NCBI RefSeq assembly: GCF_024362695.1
Contig: NW_026063241.1
Location: 1,242,501-1,306,500, forward strand
Source: Pectinophora gossypiella
Lineage: Eukaryota > Arthropoda > Insecta > Lepidoptera > Gelechiidae
Direction: 5' to 3'
DNA length: 64,000 nt
Made by a program: the position numbers and the translations under genes. Shown here piece after piece: positions 54,500 through 64,000 of this stretch (the first letter of the stretch is position 1; each line of letters starts with the position of its first letter). The notes beneath the pieces were generated by a model. That model worked only from the letters and a program-made list of their open reading frames with translations, did no database searches and was not told the origin of the DNA.

Positions 54500-55507
54500 G
54501 AGAGGAAAAATATTTGAAAGAATTAAACGACCCTAGTAAGTCGATAGCGATAAGCGCTGATTGAGGGAAGTCGTCGACCACGCCGGCGGTGTCGGTATCG
54601 GGGTCCTGAAATGTTTGTTGTCGCGAGCTGATTGGCTGATTCTATGGCTAGAGTAATCGGGTCGTCGGGATCGTATTACATACTTCGGACGCCGATGCTA
54701 TTCAGTACCGTTCCTAAGCGGGATGTATTCGGAAGCCGCAACTACCAGGGGATTTGGTTGGTGCGGAGCAGAATCGAAAAAACTAATTTGAGCCATTGGG
54801 CAATGGTTGGCAGACTTAGGTCAATGTGCAGATTTTCATTGCGAAGGAACCACGAACGATTTTGTATTTCCTGTAGACGGTGGATTTGAGAGAGACTCGC
54901 GTGAGCGAAAACTACCCCTGCATAGGTCATGATCGGACGGATGCAAGTCGTGTAGATTCCTAAGGGATAATTTACTACGCTTGTTAAGGAGACAATGAAC
55001 ACGGCCCATTACAAACGTGGCGCGATCGTGCACACGTTTGATATGGGCCTTGAAAGTAAGACCTCTATCTAAGACTACGCCGAGATATTTGACTTGCTCC
55101 TCCCAAGGGATCGGCTTGCCAGACATCTTGATGACTTAAGTTGACAGCGTGACCGTGACGTATTATAATAGCCCTTTGAAAAGTACACCGCTGCACTTTT
55201 CTCCGGGTTTACCTTGATTCTCCATTTGCGAATCTACTTGCCCAAGGCATTGGCGCGTTGGAGAATTCCGGTCATCATAACTCGACCACGGCACGAAGAA
55301 TAGATGGCTGTATCATCCGCAAATAAAGCTAGTTCGGTATTAGGGTATTTGGGAATGAACAAACACACCAGACTATGAACCACCGTAAATAAATGCAGGC
55401 AGGCTAAGATGGCACTACCCAACATCAATAGTTGTCTCCCCAAAAGAATTCTAAATGTGAAGAGGTCTCCACTAATACAGGTAACAGCTGCAGGTAGCAG
55501 GTGTAGC
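54500..55507 (-). pseudogene. Jockey-type RT fragment
   Basis: Minus strand: FIPKYPNTELALFADDTAIY (catalytic ADD box near 55315), then after frameshifts VKYLGVVLDRGLTFKAHI (near 55075) and YTTCIRPIMTYAGVVFAHA (near 54920), the order of a jockey RT palm and thumb. Several indels. It separates two parts of an RNase H-type LINE and was probably inserted into it. Confidence 0.75.
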
Positions 55508-55740
55508 TGTGTGGTCACGGTGATATCAACAAACATCTGTTTACACTAGGTGTCACCGACAAGCCCCTGTGCAGAACCTGCATGGACGAGACAGCGGCCC
55601 ATGTGCTACTGGAGTGTGAAGGAGCCGCCAACTACCGGGTCCGGCACCTTGGCCAGACGGGGTGCCTCCCTGAGGCGGCCGGCAACGTCAGAGGCTTGTT
55701 AGAATTCCTTGGGGATTTACAACATAGTAAAAGCAAAATA
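55508..55740 (+). pseudogene. C-terminal Cys/His region of an RNase H-bearing LINE
   Basis: GHGDINKHLFTLGVTDKPLC then RTCMDETAAHVLLECEG, the CCHC tail that follows RNase H in R1/LOA-type ORF2 proteins. Spacing and strand fit the RNase H piece at 54176-54480 as the same former element. Confidence 0.72.
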
Positions 55741-56310
55741 AATTTCTCAAGTACCGTTGTGACTGCCTACCCCTTAGTGATACGGGCGTGATATTATGTT
55801 AGTATGTTCTGATTACTTATGGCTCTGCCCACCCCATTAGGGATACGAGCAGCTGCAAGTGATTGTGTATCTTATTAACGAGACATTAATGTTACGTTTA
55901 CAACATAGTAAAGACAAAATTAATTTCTCAAGTAAAGTACCTACCTAACATAACTTTACTTTTACTATGACATGGTAAAAGTAATCTTAAAATAAGTACT
56001 TTCGTACAATACAATAATACTTTATTGCGTACAAGGAATTAAAAACACATAACAGTATTTTTTTAAATCTTTTTCTATCGTGTGGGTTGTGAGGTGGATT
56101 ACCAACCTCATCAACCCTGGTGTCAGGGTAACTATTGAGCCGCCAGAGGCCCCTGACATGACTCATGTAATGACTACTTTCTTACATGAGTAAGTAGTCA
56201 CCGGGACCAACCGTGCCTTCCGAAGCACGGAATTGCAAATTGCATTGGGACAGTTAATGGGATTTAAACCCTGTACCAGGATGCCAGGGCTCGCGAATAG
56301 AAAAAGGCAC
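55741..56310. repeat. Repeat mosaic: short interspersed repeat and inverted R2
   Basis: About 55775-55885 has GGCTCTGCCCACCCCATTAG, the inverse of the repeat at 51289. About 56083-56225 is R2 in minus orientation. A TTTATTGCG tract near 56020 looks like a truncated retroposon end. No gene. Confidence 0.5.
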
Positions 56311-56319
56311 GCTAGTGTT

Positions 56320-56680
56320 TCAAACTATCGATAGTTCAGTATCGATTATCGATCATAATCATTTTCAACTACGATTTTGATTGGTAGAAATAAAAAAATA
56401 ACTTTTCAAAAAATCTAAATCCATGGACTTTTGAGTTATTGAAATTCAGTTTAGACAATCAGCCCACTCAAAATAACCATACTATCGGAGTGTAGCAATA
56501 CTACTGACTGAGGGCAAAATTATCGATAGTTTGTTATTAATCCGCAACGATACTATCGATTGTATTGCACTTAGGTAATAAAATCGAAAATGTTCCCACT
56601 TTCCGAGTTATCAATAGTCTTGCTATCGATCGACTCTCGGTCGGGATAGATTATCGATAGTCATTTTTTGATCGGCAAGC
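56320..56680. repeat. Cluster of TATCGATA-like sites
   Basis: Repeated ATCGATA/TATCGAT motifs (for example 56325, 56338, 56520, 56553, 56622, 56652). TATCGATA is the DRE core bound by DREF/BEAF in Drosophila; here they sit in non-coding DNA, so function is open. Confidence 0.45.
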
Positions 56681-57440
56681 CCTAGTGCACCCGAAATTCA
56701 AAATGGCGGTGCTGTTAAGAAAAAGTTATCATTAACCATGATAAAAAATATTTTTTTTTTTGTATTTTTTTTCCTTCCTAAATTGTAGTCGTGTATTGTC
56801 CAACAGTGAACAATAACATCACGCCTTTTTCCCATTGGAGTAGGCAGAGACTGCGGAATTTCACTTACCACTACACGCTCGTATCGCTACATGCCCGTAC
56901 CAAACATACATACATAATATCACGCCTTTATCTCTTATGGGGCAGACAGAGCCACAAGTAATCATAACATAGGTACATAAATAATTATCATGCTCGTACC
57001 GCTAATGGGATGTTCTTGTGACTCTGCCCACCCCATTAGGGATACGGGCAGAGTGATAGTATGTCTTATTATTGACAGATTAATTTCGCCTTCTGCTATT
57101 GCGCGGGATATTTGCGAAGAAACGTGGCAATTCTGTGTTAGTGCCAGAGTGTGAGCGCGGGTGATCCTTATTAGATAAACGACTTTTTTACTTTTCTAGG
57201 TTCAAAGTAAAATACGTACCTACTTTCATAAAATACAATACATTCATTCATTCAAACAATACCATAAAAATATTTTATTGCGCACAAAGAAATAACATAC
57301 CCTTAAGTACCAGGATACTAGCATTCGAAAGAGATAGAAACATGCACACGAAAGTAAACTGTCAAATTATTTGTCAGTGCTTGTTTACTATCTGTGGAGT
57401 GAAGTTCGAAATTTGGATTTGTTGTGATAACTGTGATCAG
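56681..57440. other. Non-coding, interspersed repeat copies
   Basis: Copies of the CACGCCTTTATC repeat at about 56818-56880 and a foldback-like copy at 56925-57065 (GCAGACAGAGCCACAAGTAA facing GACTCTGCCCACCCCATTAG). The rest, to the transposase remnant, is unassigned. Confidence 0.45.
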
Positions 57441-57452
57441 TGATAGTTCGAG

Positions 57453-57925
57453 GTGTCTTTGAGTAATGTAGGTTATTATGAAATGATGATGTGTGTGGTT
57501 GCCGGCGATGGCAACTTAAGTGAAGCACGGAACTTGTATCAGCGATTCATAGAAGGTAGACCAGCTGATGAAGCCAGGCAACTGCCTTCACTGCATTGCT
57601 TCAGGAAAATGGTCAATCGCCTACTGCATTTAACGGGCTCTTTCCACGCGTCATCCGAGACTGGCCGCTCGGCGACCCGTGATCCGGAGTTTGAAGAAGC
57701 CGTACTAGCCGTGCAGCCAACCCAAGGACTACCACGCGAACCTTACCACATGCAACGTACGGCCGAGCTAATTCCTACTGATTATTTACCTCGTGTGGCA
57801 TTCTGAGAATGGTACCGAGTTCAAGTGGAAAGCTCACCAGACTTTGCTTCGAAAGTGTTGTGGACAGATGAAGCGGCAGGTCTGTGGATCGAACGGGGAT
57901 GACGACATTTCGAACCTTTCTTGTA
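57453..57925 (+). pseudogene. Deleted Tc1/mariner-type transposase (DUF4817-like HTH)
   Basis: Residues from YYEMMMCVVAGDGNLSEARN to SLHCFRKMVNRLLHLTGSF match the N-terminal helix-turn-helix (DUF4817-like) seen in insect IS630/Tc1/mariner-type transposases. The linker that normally separates this from the catalytic region is largely deleted. YLPRVAF then meets a TGA at 57804, and the frame goes on as ASKVLWTDEA, the first catalytic Asp region. The rest is missing: it jumps to RHFEPFL and a stop near 57922, like the usual C-terminus of the family. Confidence 0.68.
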
Positions 57926-58483
57926 AAACGTAAGTCTAATTATTAATTACCTACCTACTTACCCACACTTTCACACTTTTTTTTCCTATTTACTATTAAA
58001 TTAAATACCTTACCTAAACAAGTAGGTAATTTTAACTTATTTTACACGTCATAAAATAATGTGAGAATAGTTGTCAAAGCAAAATGACTCCAATTATTAG
58101 ATGCTTTAGTGTCATTCTTGTTTGTTACAGTCGCCGACGTGCCGCCGACTCGGATTGTTCCAATCGGCCGCCGACTCCTTTTGACGTTGCCGCCAAAGCC
58201 GCCGCCCGCTCGAATTTCGTACCTATCGCGGCCGTGCGAGCGCCACGAGTACCAGGCGACCAGGACGCGCTAGGAGATTTGTGTAGTGCCAATATTTGAG
58301 TGGATTAAGAACAGTGACCTCAATAGTGCTGTGCCGTGTTTTTTACATGCTGGAAATATTAAAATATTTTTTTAACTGAAATTGAAAAAAATATCAAAAG
58401 TGTTTTTTTTTAATTGAAATTTTGCAGATAAGATCTACATAAGGTATAGTTTTGTCCCCTTTCGGCTTGATACCCCCCTTCCG
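57926..58483. other. Unassigned sequence
   Basis: A GC-rich island (about 58130-58280, CGCCGACGTGCCGCCGACTC) inside AT-rich DNA. A 71-codon frame at 58084-58299 has no recognisable domain. Near 58490, ACACCCTGTATA resembles the ends seen at 34071. Confidence 0.3.
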
Positions 58484-58671
58484 TTACACCCTGTATACTT
58501 CTACGCCCTCCATTTTAAAGATATTGGTCATTTCTCTGTGAAATATTTCCGGTGCACAATTTATCCCGAAAGGCAGGCGTAGGAATCTATATCTACCGTA
58601 GGGTGTGGCGAACGTACACAATTTGGAGCTTTCCAAATCAAGTTTCTGCATCCAAAATCCATTTTTAGCAT
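58484..58671 (-). pseudogene. Gypsy RT fragment E4, second part
   Basis: Minus strand: KNGFWMQKLDLESSKLC, TPYGRYRFLRLPFGINCAPE, the fingers/palm of a Ty3/gypsy RT. The upstream part is at 63515-63866; the CsRn1-like element lies between with the 4-bp duplication GCAT. Confidence 0.85.
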
Positions 58672-58850
58672 TGTGCCGCCGAGCCACGTCACTATTGTAT
58701 AACATATATGGGAGATAATGTAAACAATATTTTGTAACCAGTCGTATATTAAATGCCGAGTTAATCGCACGCACCTTGTTCTCATTATTTCATCCCTACA
58801 ACCAAGGTCAGGTGGTTGCCAGATAACCCCTATGGAACATATCTGGCACA
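58672..58850 (+). repeat. 5' LTR of the CsRn1-like element
   Basis: 179 bp, very short for the superfamily, TG...CA bounded; paired with 63336-63514. Confidence 0.93.
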
Positions 58851-58851
58851 G

Positions 58852-58869
58852 TGGTGACCCGGAATTCGC
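58852..58869 (+). other. Primer-binding site, tRNA-Trp type
   Basis: TGGTGACCCGGAATTCG one base after the LTR. CsRn1-group elements are known to use tRNA-Trp; the match is by recollection of that group. Confidence 0.6.
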
Positions 58870-58900
58870 GATTTGGACACGCTTAGGGAAACACTAGAAG

Positions 58901-59731
58901 ATGGCGACACCAGGAGGGTCCGGCGGACCTCACGACTCCACTGGTTTGGCAGCGATAACAGTTTCCTCGAGAATTCCAGAATTTTGGTGTGACAAGCCAA
59001 GGTTATCGTTTGTGCAAGCTGACGCAATACTTGGGCCACAGAAGCTCGCGGACGAAGCGAAGTACAACTTGATTGTCTCAAAATTAGGAAAGGACGTATT
59101 ACAGCAAGTCAGTGATATTTTGTTGAAACCTCCGGAAACCAAGAAGTTTGATGCCTTGAAGGAGCGCCTTTTGCACGTTTACGAGGAGTCAGAGCAACGA
59201 CAATTCCAAAAGTTGCTTAGTGAGATGGAATTAGGCAACGAGAAGCCATCACAGCTTCTTCGCCGAATGAGAGATCTGGCAGGAGAGAAGATTCCGGATT
59301 CAACCTTGTGTATCATGTGGCAGGGGCATCTTCCGTCGTCAGTACGAGCTGTGTTGGCAGTCACTGATGTAAAAAATTTAGACAGTTTGGCAACTATAGC
59401 GGATAAAATAATGGAGACAGCAAGGCCACAACAAATATCAGAAATACAAGCTAACCCGACAGTTTCAAGTAATTCCGATACCGCATTAATTTTGGCCGAG
59501 ATAGCTAAATTAAATCTAAAAATCAATGACCTAGAACGAGGGAGGTCAAGATTCGGGCGCAGTATGACTCATCCGCGCTCACGTTCTGCATCAGTAGGGC
59601 GAAACCTGAGCCGTCACCGGCGCACACCTGAGAGCGCGGACTGGCTTTGTGCTTATCATTATCGGTATGGTCACAGAGCAAAGAAATGTGTAGAGCCGTG
59701 TTCGTGGAACAAAAACAATCAGGGAAACTGA
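58901..59731 (+). CDS. Gag with CHCC finger
   Basis: 276 residues, starting MATPGGSGGPHDSTG 50 bp after the 5' LTR. Capsid domain about 25-190 (IPEFWCDKPRLSFVQADAIL, YNLIVSKLGKDVLQQVSDIL, LLSEMELGNEKPSQLLRRMR). The C-terminus is Arg/Ser-rich, then CAYHYRYGHRAKKCVEPC, a C-x2-H-x9-C-x3-C finger instead of the usual CCHC knuckle. This CHCC form marks the CsRn1/Kabuki group. It overlaps pol by 85 bp (59647-59731), pol lying in the -1 frame; the A run in GGAACAAAAACAATC near 59710 is a candidate slip site. The Gag frame itself looks intact. Confidence 0.9.
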   Translation: MATPGGSGGPHDSTGLAAITVSSRIPEFWCDKPRLSFVQADAILGPQKLADEAKYNLIVSKLGKDVLQQVSDILLKPPETKKFDALKERLLHVYEESEQRQFQKLLSEMELGNEKPSQLLRRMRDLAGEKIPDSTLCIMWQGHLPSSVRAVLAVTDVKNLDSLATIADKIMETARPQQISEIQANPTVSSNSDTALILAEIAKLNLKINDLERGRSRFGRSMTHPRSRSASVGRNLSRHRRTPESADWLCAYHYRYGHRAKKCVEPCSWNKNNQGN

Positions 59732-62700
59732 GTGAGGTGCAGTCAAGGGCGGAGATATGCACCGTTACCCCAGCACACCGCCTATGTATTATGGACAGAA
59801 CTAGTGGACTTAGATTTTTAGTTGATACCGGCGCAAACATTTCAGTGCTGCCAGTGACAAAAGGACCTTTTAGTAATAAGAAACATAGTGATAAATATAG
59901 ATTATATGCAGCCAACGGGACTGAAATAAATACCTACGGAACCAAAACCATAGACATAGACATTAGTTTACGGAGACCATACCGTTGGTCGTTCGTGGTC
60001 GCGGATGTGAATCAGCCAATTCTTGGGGCAGACTTTCTAAACCATCATAAATTACTAGTGGACGTTTATCATAAAAAACTTATCGATGAAGTTACAAGTT
60101 TATCGGTTATCGCGACAGTGACTTTAAACGAACAGCCGTCAGTGAGAACAATAGACTCAAATCACCAGTACAGTGAATTACTAGCTTTTTATCCCGATAT
60201 TACAAAACCAATGTGCTTTCAGGACACTCCATGCCACTCGATAGTCCACCACATAGAGACAAACGGGCCGCCTGTATTCGCACGACCGCGTCCTCTCTCA
60301 GCTGATAAGTACAATCAAGTCAAAGCAGAGTTTCAAAGAATGCAAGATATGGGAATATGTCGCCCAAGTAAAAGTTGTTGGGCTACACCACTACACGTAG
60401 TTATAAAAAAAATGGAGAGTTAAGACCTTGCGGCGACTATCGGCGTTTGAACGCAATAACGAAACCAGATAGATACCCTATTCCGCGTATCCACGACTGT
60501 ACTTACTTGTTAACTGGAAAAACAATATTCACAAGACTGGATTTACAAAGGGCTTATCATAATATTAGTATTGCAAAAGAAGACATAGAGAAGACAGCAA
60601 TAACTACACCATTTGGACTTTATGAGTTTACGAGGATGACGTTTGGTCTCAGAAACGCTGCCCAGACGTTTCAGCGGTTTTTGAACAACGATGTTTTCAG
60701 GGATATGAATTTTTGTTTACTTACATTGATGACGTTATCATCGCATCAACGTCGGAGGACGAACACAGAGAGCATTTGAAGCTAGTATTCGAGCGACTGA
60801 ACCAGTTTGGATTGACGATAAATATAGCGAAATGCGAATTCGGCAAGAGCGAATTGGACTTTTTGGGGTTCCGTGTATCGGGAAACGGTCTGAGCCCGTT
60901 AGAAGATCGTGTCGAAGTAATCACTAAATACCCAAGGCCACGAACAGTAGAAGAATTAAGAAGGTTCTTGGGAATGGTTAATTTCTATAGACGACATCTT
61001 CGAGGCGCAGCAGACGTACAGGCGAAATTGAACGTTTACTTACACAATTCTAAAAAAAAAGACAAAACAGTGATACTATGGACAGAAGAATCAATAGAGG
61101 CTTTTGAGCGATGTAAACAAAACTTGGGGAGTGCTGTTACACTTGCTCTATCAGACGAAAAATGTCCTATAGCTATAATGACAGACTGCTCCAACACATG
61201 TGCAGGAGCAGTACTGCAACAGAGAATTGGGAAAAATTGGAGGCCCTTGGGATTTTTTTCAAATAAACTGAGTGAAGCTCAGCAGCGCTACAGCACATTT
61301 GATAGGGAACTGTTAGCTGTATACATGGCAGTTAGACATTTCAGATATGAAATAGAAGGGAGACCTCTAACAATCTACACCGACCACAAACCCTTAGTTC
61401 AAGCATTCCAGAAAAATGCGATCGGTAAAAATGACACACCAAGGAGGTTGCGACATTTGGATTACGTCATGCAATTTTGTACCACAATCGAGCACATAAG
61501 TGGGTCAGAGAATATAGTGGCAGACACGCTATCACGAATAGCAGTTATTGACATGCCTACGATAATTGATTATGAAGATCTGGCAGCAGCACAAAGAAGC
61601 GACAGCGAGTTAAAAGATCTATTACAATCAAGTACAATCAATATCACAAAGAAAAAGTTACCAAATAGCCGAGTAACAATCTATTGCGACACATCGAACG
61701 GAAAAATACGTCCATACCTGCCAAATAAGTTCCGAGCGTTAGCATTCAATGCAATTCACGGAATTAGCCATCCCGGTGTTAGATGCACGAGAAATATGAT
61801 GCGTGATCGATATATTTGGAAGTCCATGAACAAAGATGTTGCTGAGTGGACTAAGGCATGTTTAGATTGTCAGAGATCCAAAGTCCAACGGCATACAGTT
61901 ACACCTTACGGCACATTTACTCCAGGAGAGAGATTTGAACATGTTCACATCGATATCGTGGGTCCACTCAGATACTGTAATGGATACCGTTATTTGTTGA
62001 CAATGCTGGACAGGAGGACCGGATGGCCGGAAGCATATCCGCTCAAAGATATTACCGCCGACAGCGTAGCGGATATCGTTTATAATGGTTGGATCGCAAG
62101 ATTTGGCTGCCCATTAAGAATCACTACGGACCAAGGCAGGCAATTTGAATCGAACCTTTTTACTCAACTGTCTAGAAGGCTGGGAATAGATAAAATACGA
62201 ACGACGTCATATCACCCACAAGCCAACGGAGCAGTGGAGAGATGGCACCGCGCACTAAAAACGTCATTGATGAGTAGAGGTAACACTGATCAATGGGTTA
62301 GTGAATTGCCTAGTGTACTACTAGGCTTAAGAACCAGTTTGCGAGATGATACGCAAATCAGCGCGGCAGAAATGGTATACGGAGAGACAATTAGATTGCC
62401 GGGAGACTTCTTTCAGCAGACAAAGCCGGAAGTTACGAATGACGAATATTTTGTTCAGAATTTAAGGAGGAATATATCTAAATTCGCAGCGGTACCGCGG
62501 CGAAATGTTCGACAAGGAAAAATATTTGTTCATCCAGAGTTAGAAAGATGTACACACGTATTCGTACGTTGTGATAAGGTTAGCAGGCCTTTAACTCAAC
62601 CATACTCAGGGCCATACAGGATTTTGAAGCGTACCGAAAAATATTTTAGAATCAAGCAAGGAGATACAGAGAAAACAATTAGTATAGATAGGTTGAAGCC

Positions 62701-62836
62701 AGCGTTTATGATTGATTCAGATGCAGAAACACTTACGCCAAATTTGGAAAGGAATGTAAACATAGAGCTCGGGGCGCCGCCGACTGTCACAAGATCAGGG
62801 CGCCAAGTCAAACCTGTAGTGCGCTTCACGGCTTGA
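59647..62836 (+). pseudogene. Pol of the CsRn1-like element, two frameshifts
   Basis: Protease RFLVDTGANISVLP (near 59815); RT with CGDYRRLNAITKPDRYPIPR, FTRLDLQRAYHNI, TYIDDVIIAS (near 60720); RNase H AIMTDCSNTCAGAVL and IYTDHKPLV; integrase with HGISHPG ... CLDCQ finger, FEHVHIDIVGPL, ITTDQGRQFES, NGAVERWHRALK, and SGPYRILKRTEKYFRI near the end. One indel lies in the A run at about 60404-60413 and one near 60700-60715, just before the catalytic YIDD; each moves the frame by one. All catalytic motifs otherwise look intact, so inactivation is recent. The reading frame ends at 62836. Confidence 0.9.
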
Positions 62837-62887
62837 ACACATATAAAAATAATCGCTCGACCCATCACCGATTTTTTTAACCAAAAA

Positions 62888-63193
62888 ATGGGAAAGTCGC
62901 AGAGCAAACAAGTAAGAGAAGAAATTATCATAGCGCAAAATGGAGCCGGAAACAGTGCAGCTCCAGTGGAAACAGCACGAGACGAAGTTATACGTTACAA
63001 TCGACAGGAGTTATATATTATTATGGTCATAATTATATTGATAATGGCCATTGCTTACACTTTTTGGAAGAAAATGAAAACGCAGTACGGACGTTACATC
63101 CGGAGAGAATTGAGGGAGCTTCCAGCAGTAACGTTTCCTAGAGACAGTGAACAAGACCAAAACAGTCGCGTACACCACCATGTTATAGTGTAA
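62888..63193 (+). CDS. Small third ORF: putative myristoylated single-pass membrane protein
   Basis: 101 residues, intact, 51 bp after the pol stop and before the polypurine tract, where other elements may carry env. It starts MGKSQSKQ, a fit to the N-myristoylation signal (Gly2, Ser6, basic). Residues 42-60 (LYIIMVIIILIMAIAYTFW) form one hydrophobic segment followed by KKMK, so the C-terminus is probably cytosolic. There is no signal peptide, Cys pairs or glycosylation-rich ectodomain, so it is not a classical envelope protein. I do not recognise a named family. It is preserved while pol has broken twice, though the time may be too short to mean selection. Confidence 0.65.
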   Translation: MGKSQSKQVREEIIIAQNGAGNSAAPVETARDEVIRYNRQELYIIMVIIILIMAIAYTFWKKMKTQYGRYIRRELRELPAVTFPRDSEQDQNSRVHHHVIV

Positions 63194-63318
63194 CAGTAAA
63201 AAAGTGAAGTGCGAAGTGATTAAGTAGTGTACCAACACATGTTAACCTTGTAACCATTGTATTTAACCATTGTATTGTAAGCTAATGTTATAATCGTAAA
63301 AATATATTTACTCATTTA

Positions 63319-63335
63319 TTTTAAGGGGGGTATAG
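63319..63335 (+). other. Polypurine tract of the CsRn1-like element
   Basis: TTTAAGGGGGGTATAG lies directly before TGTGCC of the 3' LTR: a run of A and G as expected for plus-strand priming. Confidence 0.65.
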
Positions 63336-63514
63336 TGTGCCGCCGAGCCACGTCACTATTGTATAACATATATGGGAGATAATGTAAACAATATTTTGTA
63401 ACCAGTCGTATATTAAATGCCGAGTTAATCGCACGCACCTTGTTCTCATTATTTCATCCCTACAACCAAGGTCAGGTGGTTGCCAGATAACCCCTAAGGA
63501 ACATATCTGGCACA
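63336..63514 (+). repeat. 3' LTR of the CsRn1-like element
   Basis: 179 bp, followed by the duplicated GCAT. Confidence 0.93.
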
Positions 63515-63866
63515 GCATCACATTTTGAAAAATATTTAGCTCCTACTAGATTGTTCGAAATATCGTCAATAGTTACGGAAAATGGCTTCTTTTAACAGCT
63601 CGATTTAAATTTTTGGGATTCAAACACAAGCGTAAACTTTTATTTGGTTTCTCAACTATAACAATACTCGAAACCCAATCAGTTGGTTTGTCTTCTTTAA
63701 TTATAATGCCAAGCTTTTCTAAATTGTCTAATTCACCTTTCAAACGTGGACGTAACTTTATTGGTATTTTTCGCGTGGCAGTCACCACTGGTGCGACAGA
63801 TTTATCAATCTGGATATTACATTCGGACGGGAAACATCCTATGCCCTCAAATATTGTTGGATCCAT
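63515..63866 (-). pseudogene. Gypsy RT fragment E4, first part
   Basis: Minus strand, from MDPTIFEGIGCFPSECNIQI through PRLKGELDNLEKLGIIIK, DWVSSIVIVEKPNKSLRLCL and the KYFSKC motif, continuing in frame at 58668 once the inserted element and one GCAT are removed. Stops lie upstream of 63866, so only this RT stretch survives in the window. Confidence 0.85.
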
Positions 63867-64000
63867 ATTTAAATTACAAATAGAAAGTTAATTATTTCTT
63901 TTTATTAGGTTTAAGTTCACACACGCTTTTAGTCCTAGCAAATTACTACAATTAACATTCAATACAAATATATTTTGAATAGTGATTTTATCTTTAAATT
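63867..64000. other. AT-rich edge, nothing recognised
   Basis: Stops in all frames; probably more of the E4 element, too degraded or short to call. Confidence 0.3.

Larger units (their letters stand above)
58672..63514 (+). mobile_element. CsRn1/Kabuki-like Ty3/gypsy retrotransposon
   Basis: Two 179-bp LTRs (58672-58850, 63336-63514) starting TGTGCCGCC and ending TCTGGCACA, flanked by GCAT (58668-58671 and 63515-63518). tRNA-Trp-like primer-binding site, Gag with a CHCC finger, pol in the -1 frame, an extra small ORF, and an oligo-G polypurine tract. I saw one LTR difference (CCCCTATGG against CCCCTAAGG), so insertion is fairly recent. Confidence 0.94.

Noticed and set aside
58084..58299. 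71-codon frame with Arg/Pro-rich sequence as a host exon
   Set aside because: No domain, no convincing splice sites and a GC-rich island next to transposon debris.
62888..63193. Calling the third ORF an env gene
   Set aside because: No signal peptide, furin-like site, fusion peptide or ectodomain; only a short N-terminus, one membrane segment and a tail.

Overview
This window looks like a gene-poor, transposon-saturated stretch of an arthropod genome, most likely a moth or butterfly. The sequence shows AT-rich spacers, a Helitron whose CTAG end carries the GCCCGCG hairpin typical of Lepidoptera, RNase H-bearing and jockey-like LINEs, BEL/Pao and Ty3/gypsy elements, and a CsRn1/Kabuki-like element with a CHCC Gag finger. 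I found no convincing host single-copy gene, tRNA, rRNA or CRISPR. Nested retrotransposons without host genes fit heterochromatin, for example a W chromosome; that is inference.

Region 1 (1-8066): a CR1/jockey-type LINE ORF2 with one frameshift and a (CA)n-bearing 3' UTR; an AT-rich spacer with four hairpins that share one loop sequence; then two head-to-tail copies (G1, G2) of a GC-rich gag-only LINE.

Region 2 (8067-48215): one RNase H-bearing LINE, called X, in minus orientation. It sits inside the gag ORF of G2, which resumes at 48228. A 12-bp target-site duplication (CATCCAGGGCAT, 8055-8066 and 48216-48227) frames it. X itself is only about 5.75 kb (8067-9338 plus 43733-48215); 34.4 kb of later insertions split its RT from its RNase H. 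Inside are: a palindrome with 2.67-kb arms and a 125-bp loop (arms 9339-9857 plus 15916-18071, and 18197-20866) carrying the 5' half of LINE A; two LTR retrotransposons of one defective mdg3-like family (LTR1 9858-15915, TSD GACT; LTR2 21790-30480, TSD ATCC), the second with a Helitron (22007-24394) in its 5' LTR; the rest of LINE A (30485-31716); two full copies (33154-33900, 42988-43732) of a TTAA-bounded foldback whose core is also the palindrome centre; part of an unknown split gene next to terminal repeats; a BEL/Pao gag remnant; and inside that an intact Ty3/gypsy element E3 (36124-42595, TSD CTCG) with one 1459-residue gag-pol ORF.

Region 3 (48228-58671): the rest of the G2 gag, another LINE interrupted by a complete MULE (50166-53411, 9-bp TSD) encoding a FLYWCH/MULE transposase that is itself broken by a short repeat insertion, plus a PIF/Harbinger-like MITE in its TIR; then LINE debris, interspersed repeats and a deleted Tc1/mariner-type transposase.

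Region 4 (58672-64000): a CsRn1-like LTR retrotransposon (TSD GCAT) inserted in the RT of another gypsy element on the minus strand. It carries gag, pol with two frameshifts, and a small extra ORF predicted to be myristoylated and membrane-anchored.

Possible interplay: E3 is intact and shares its priming region and polypurine-tract sequence with the dead LTR1/LTR2 family, so it or a relative could supply proteins in trans. All three carry tandem hairpins with purine-rich loops between pol and the 3' LTR.
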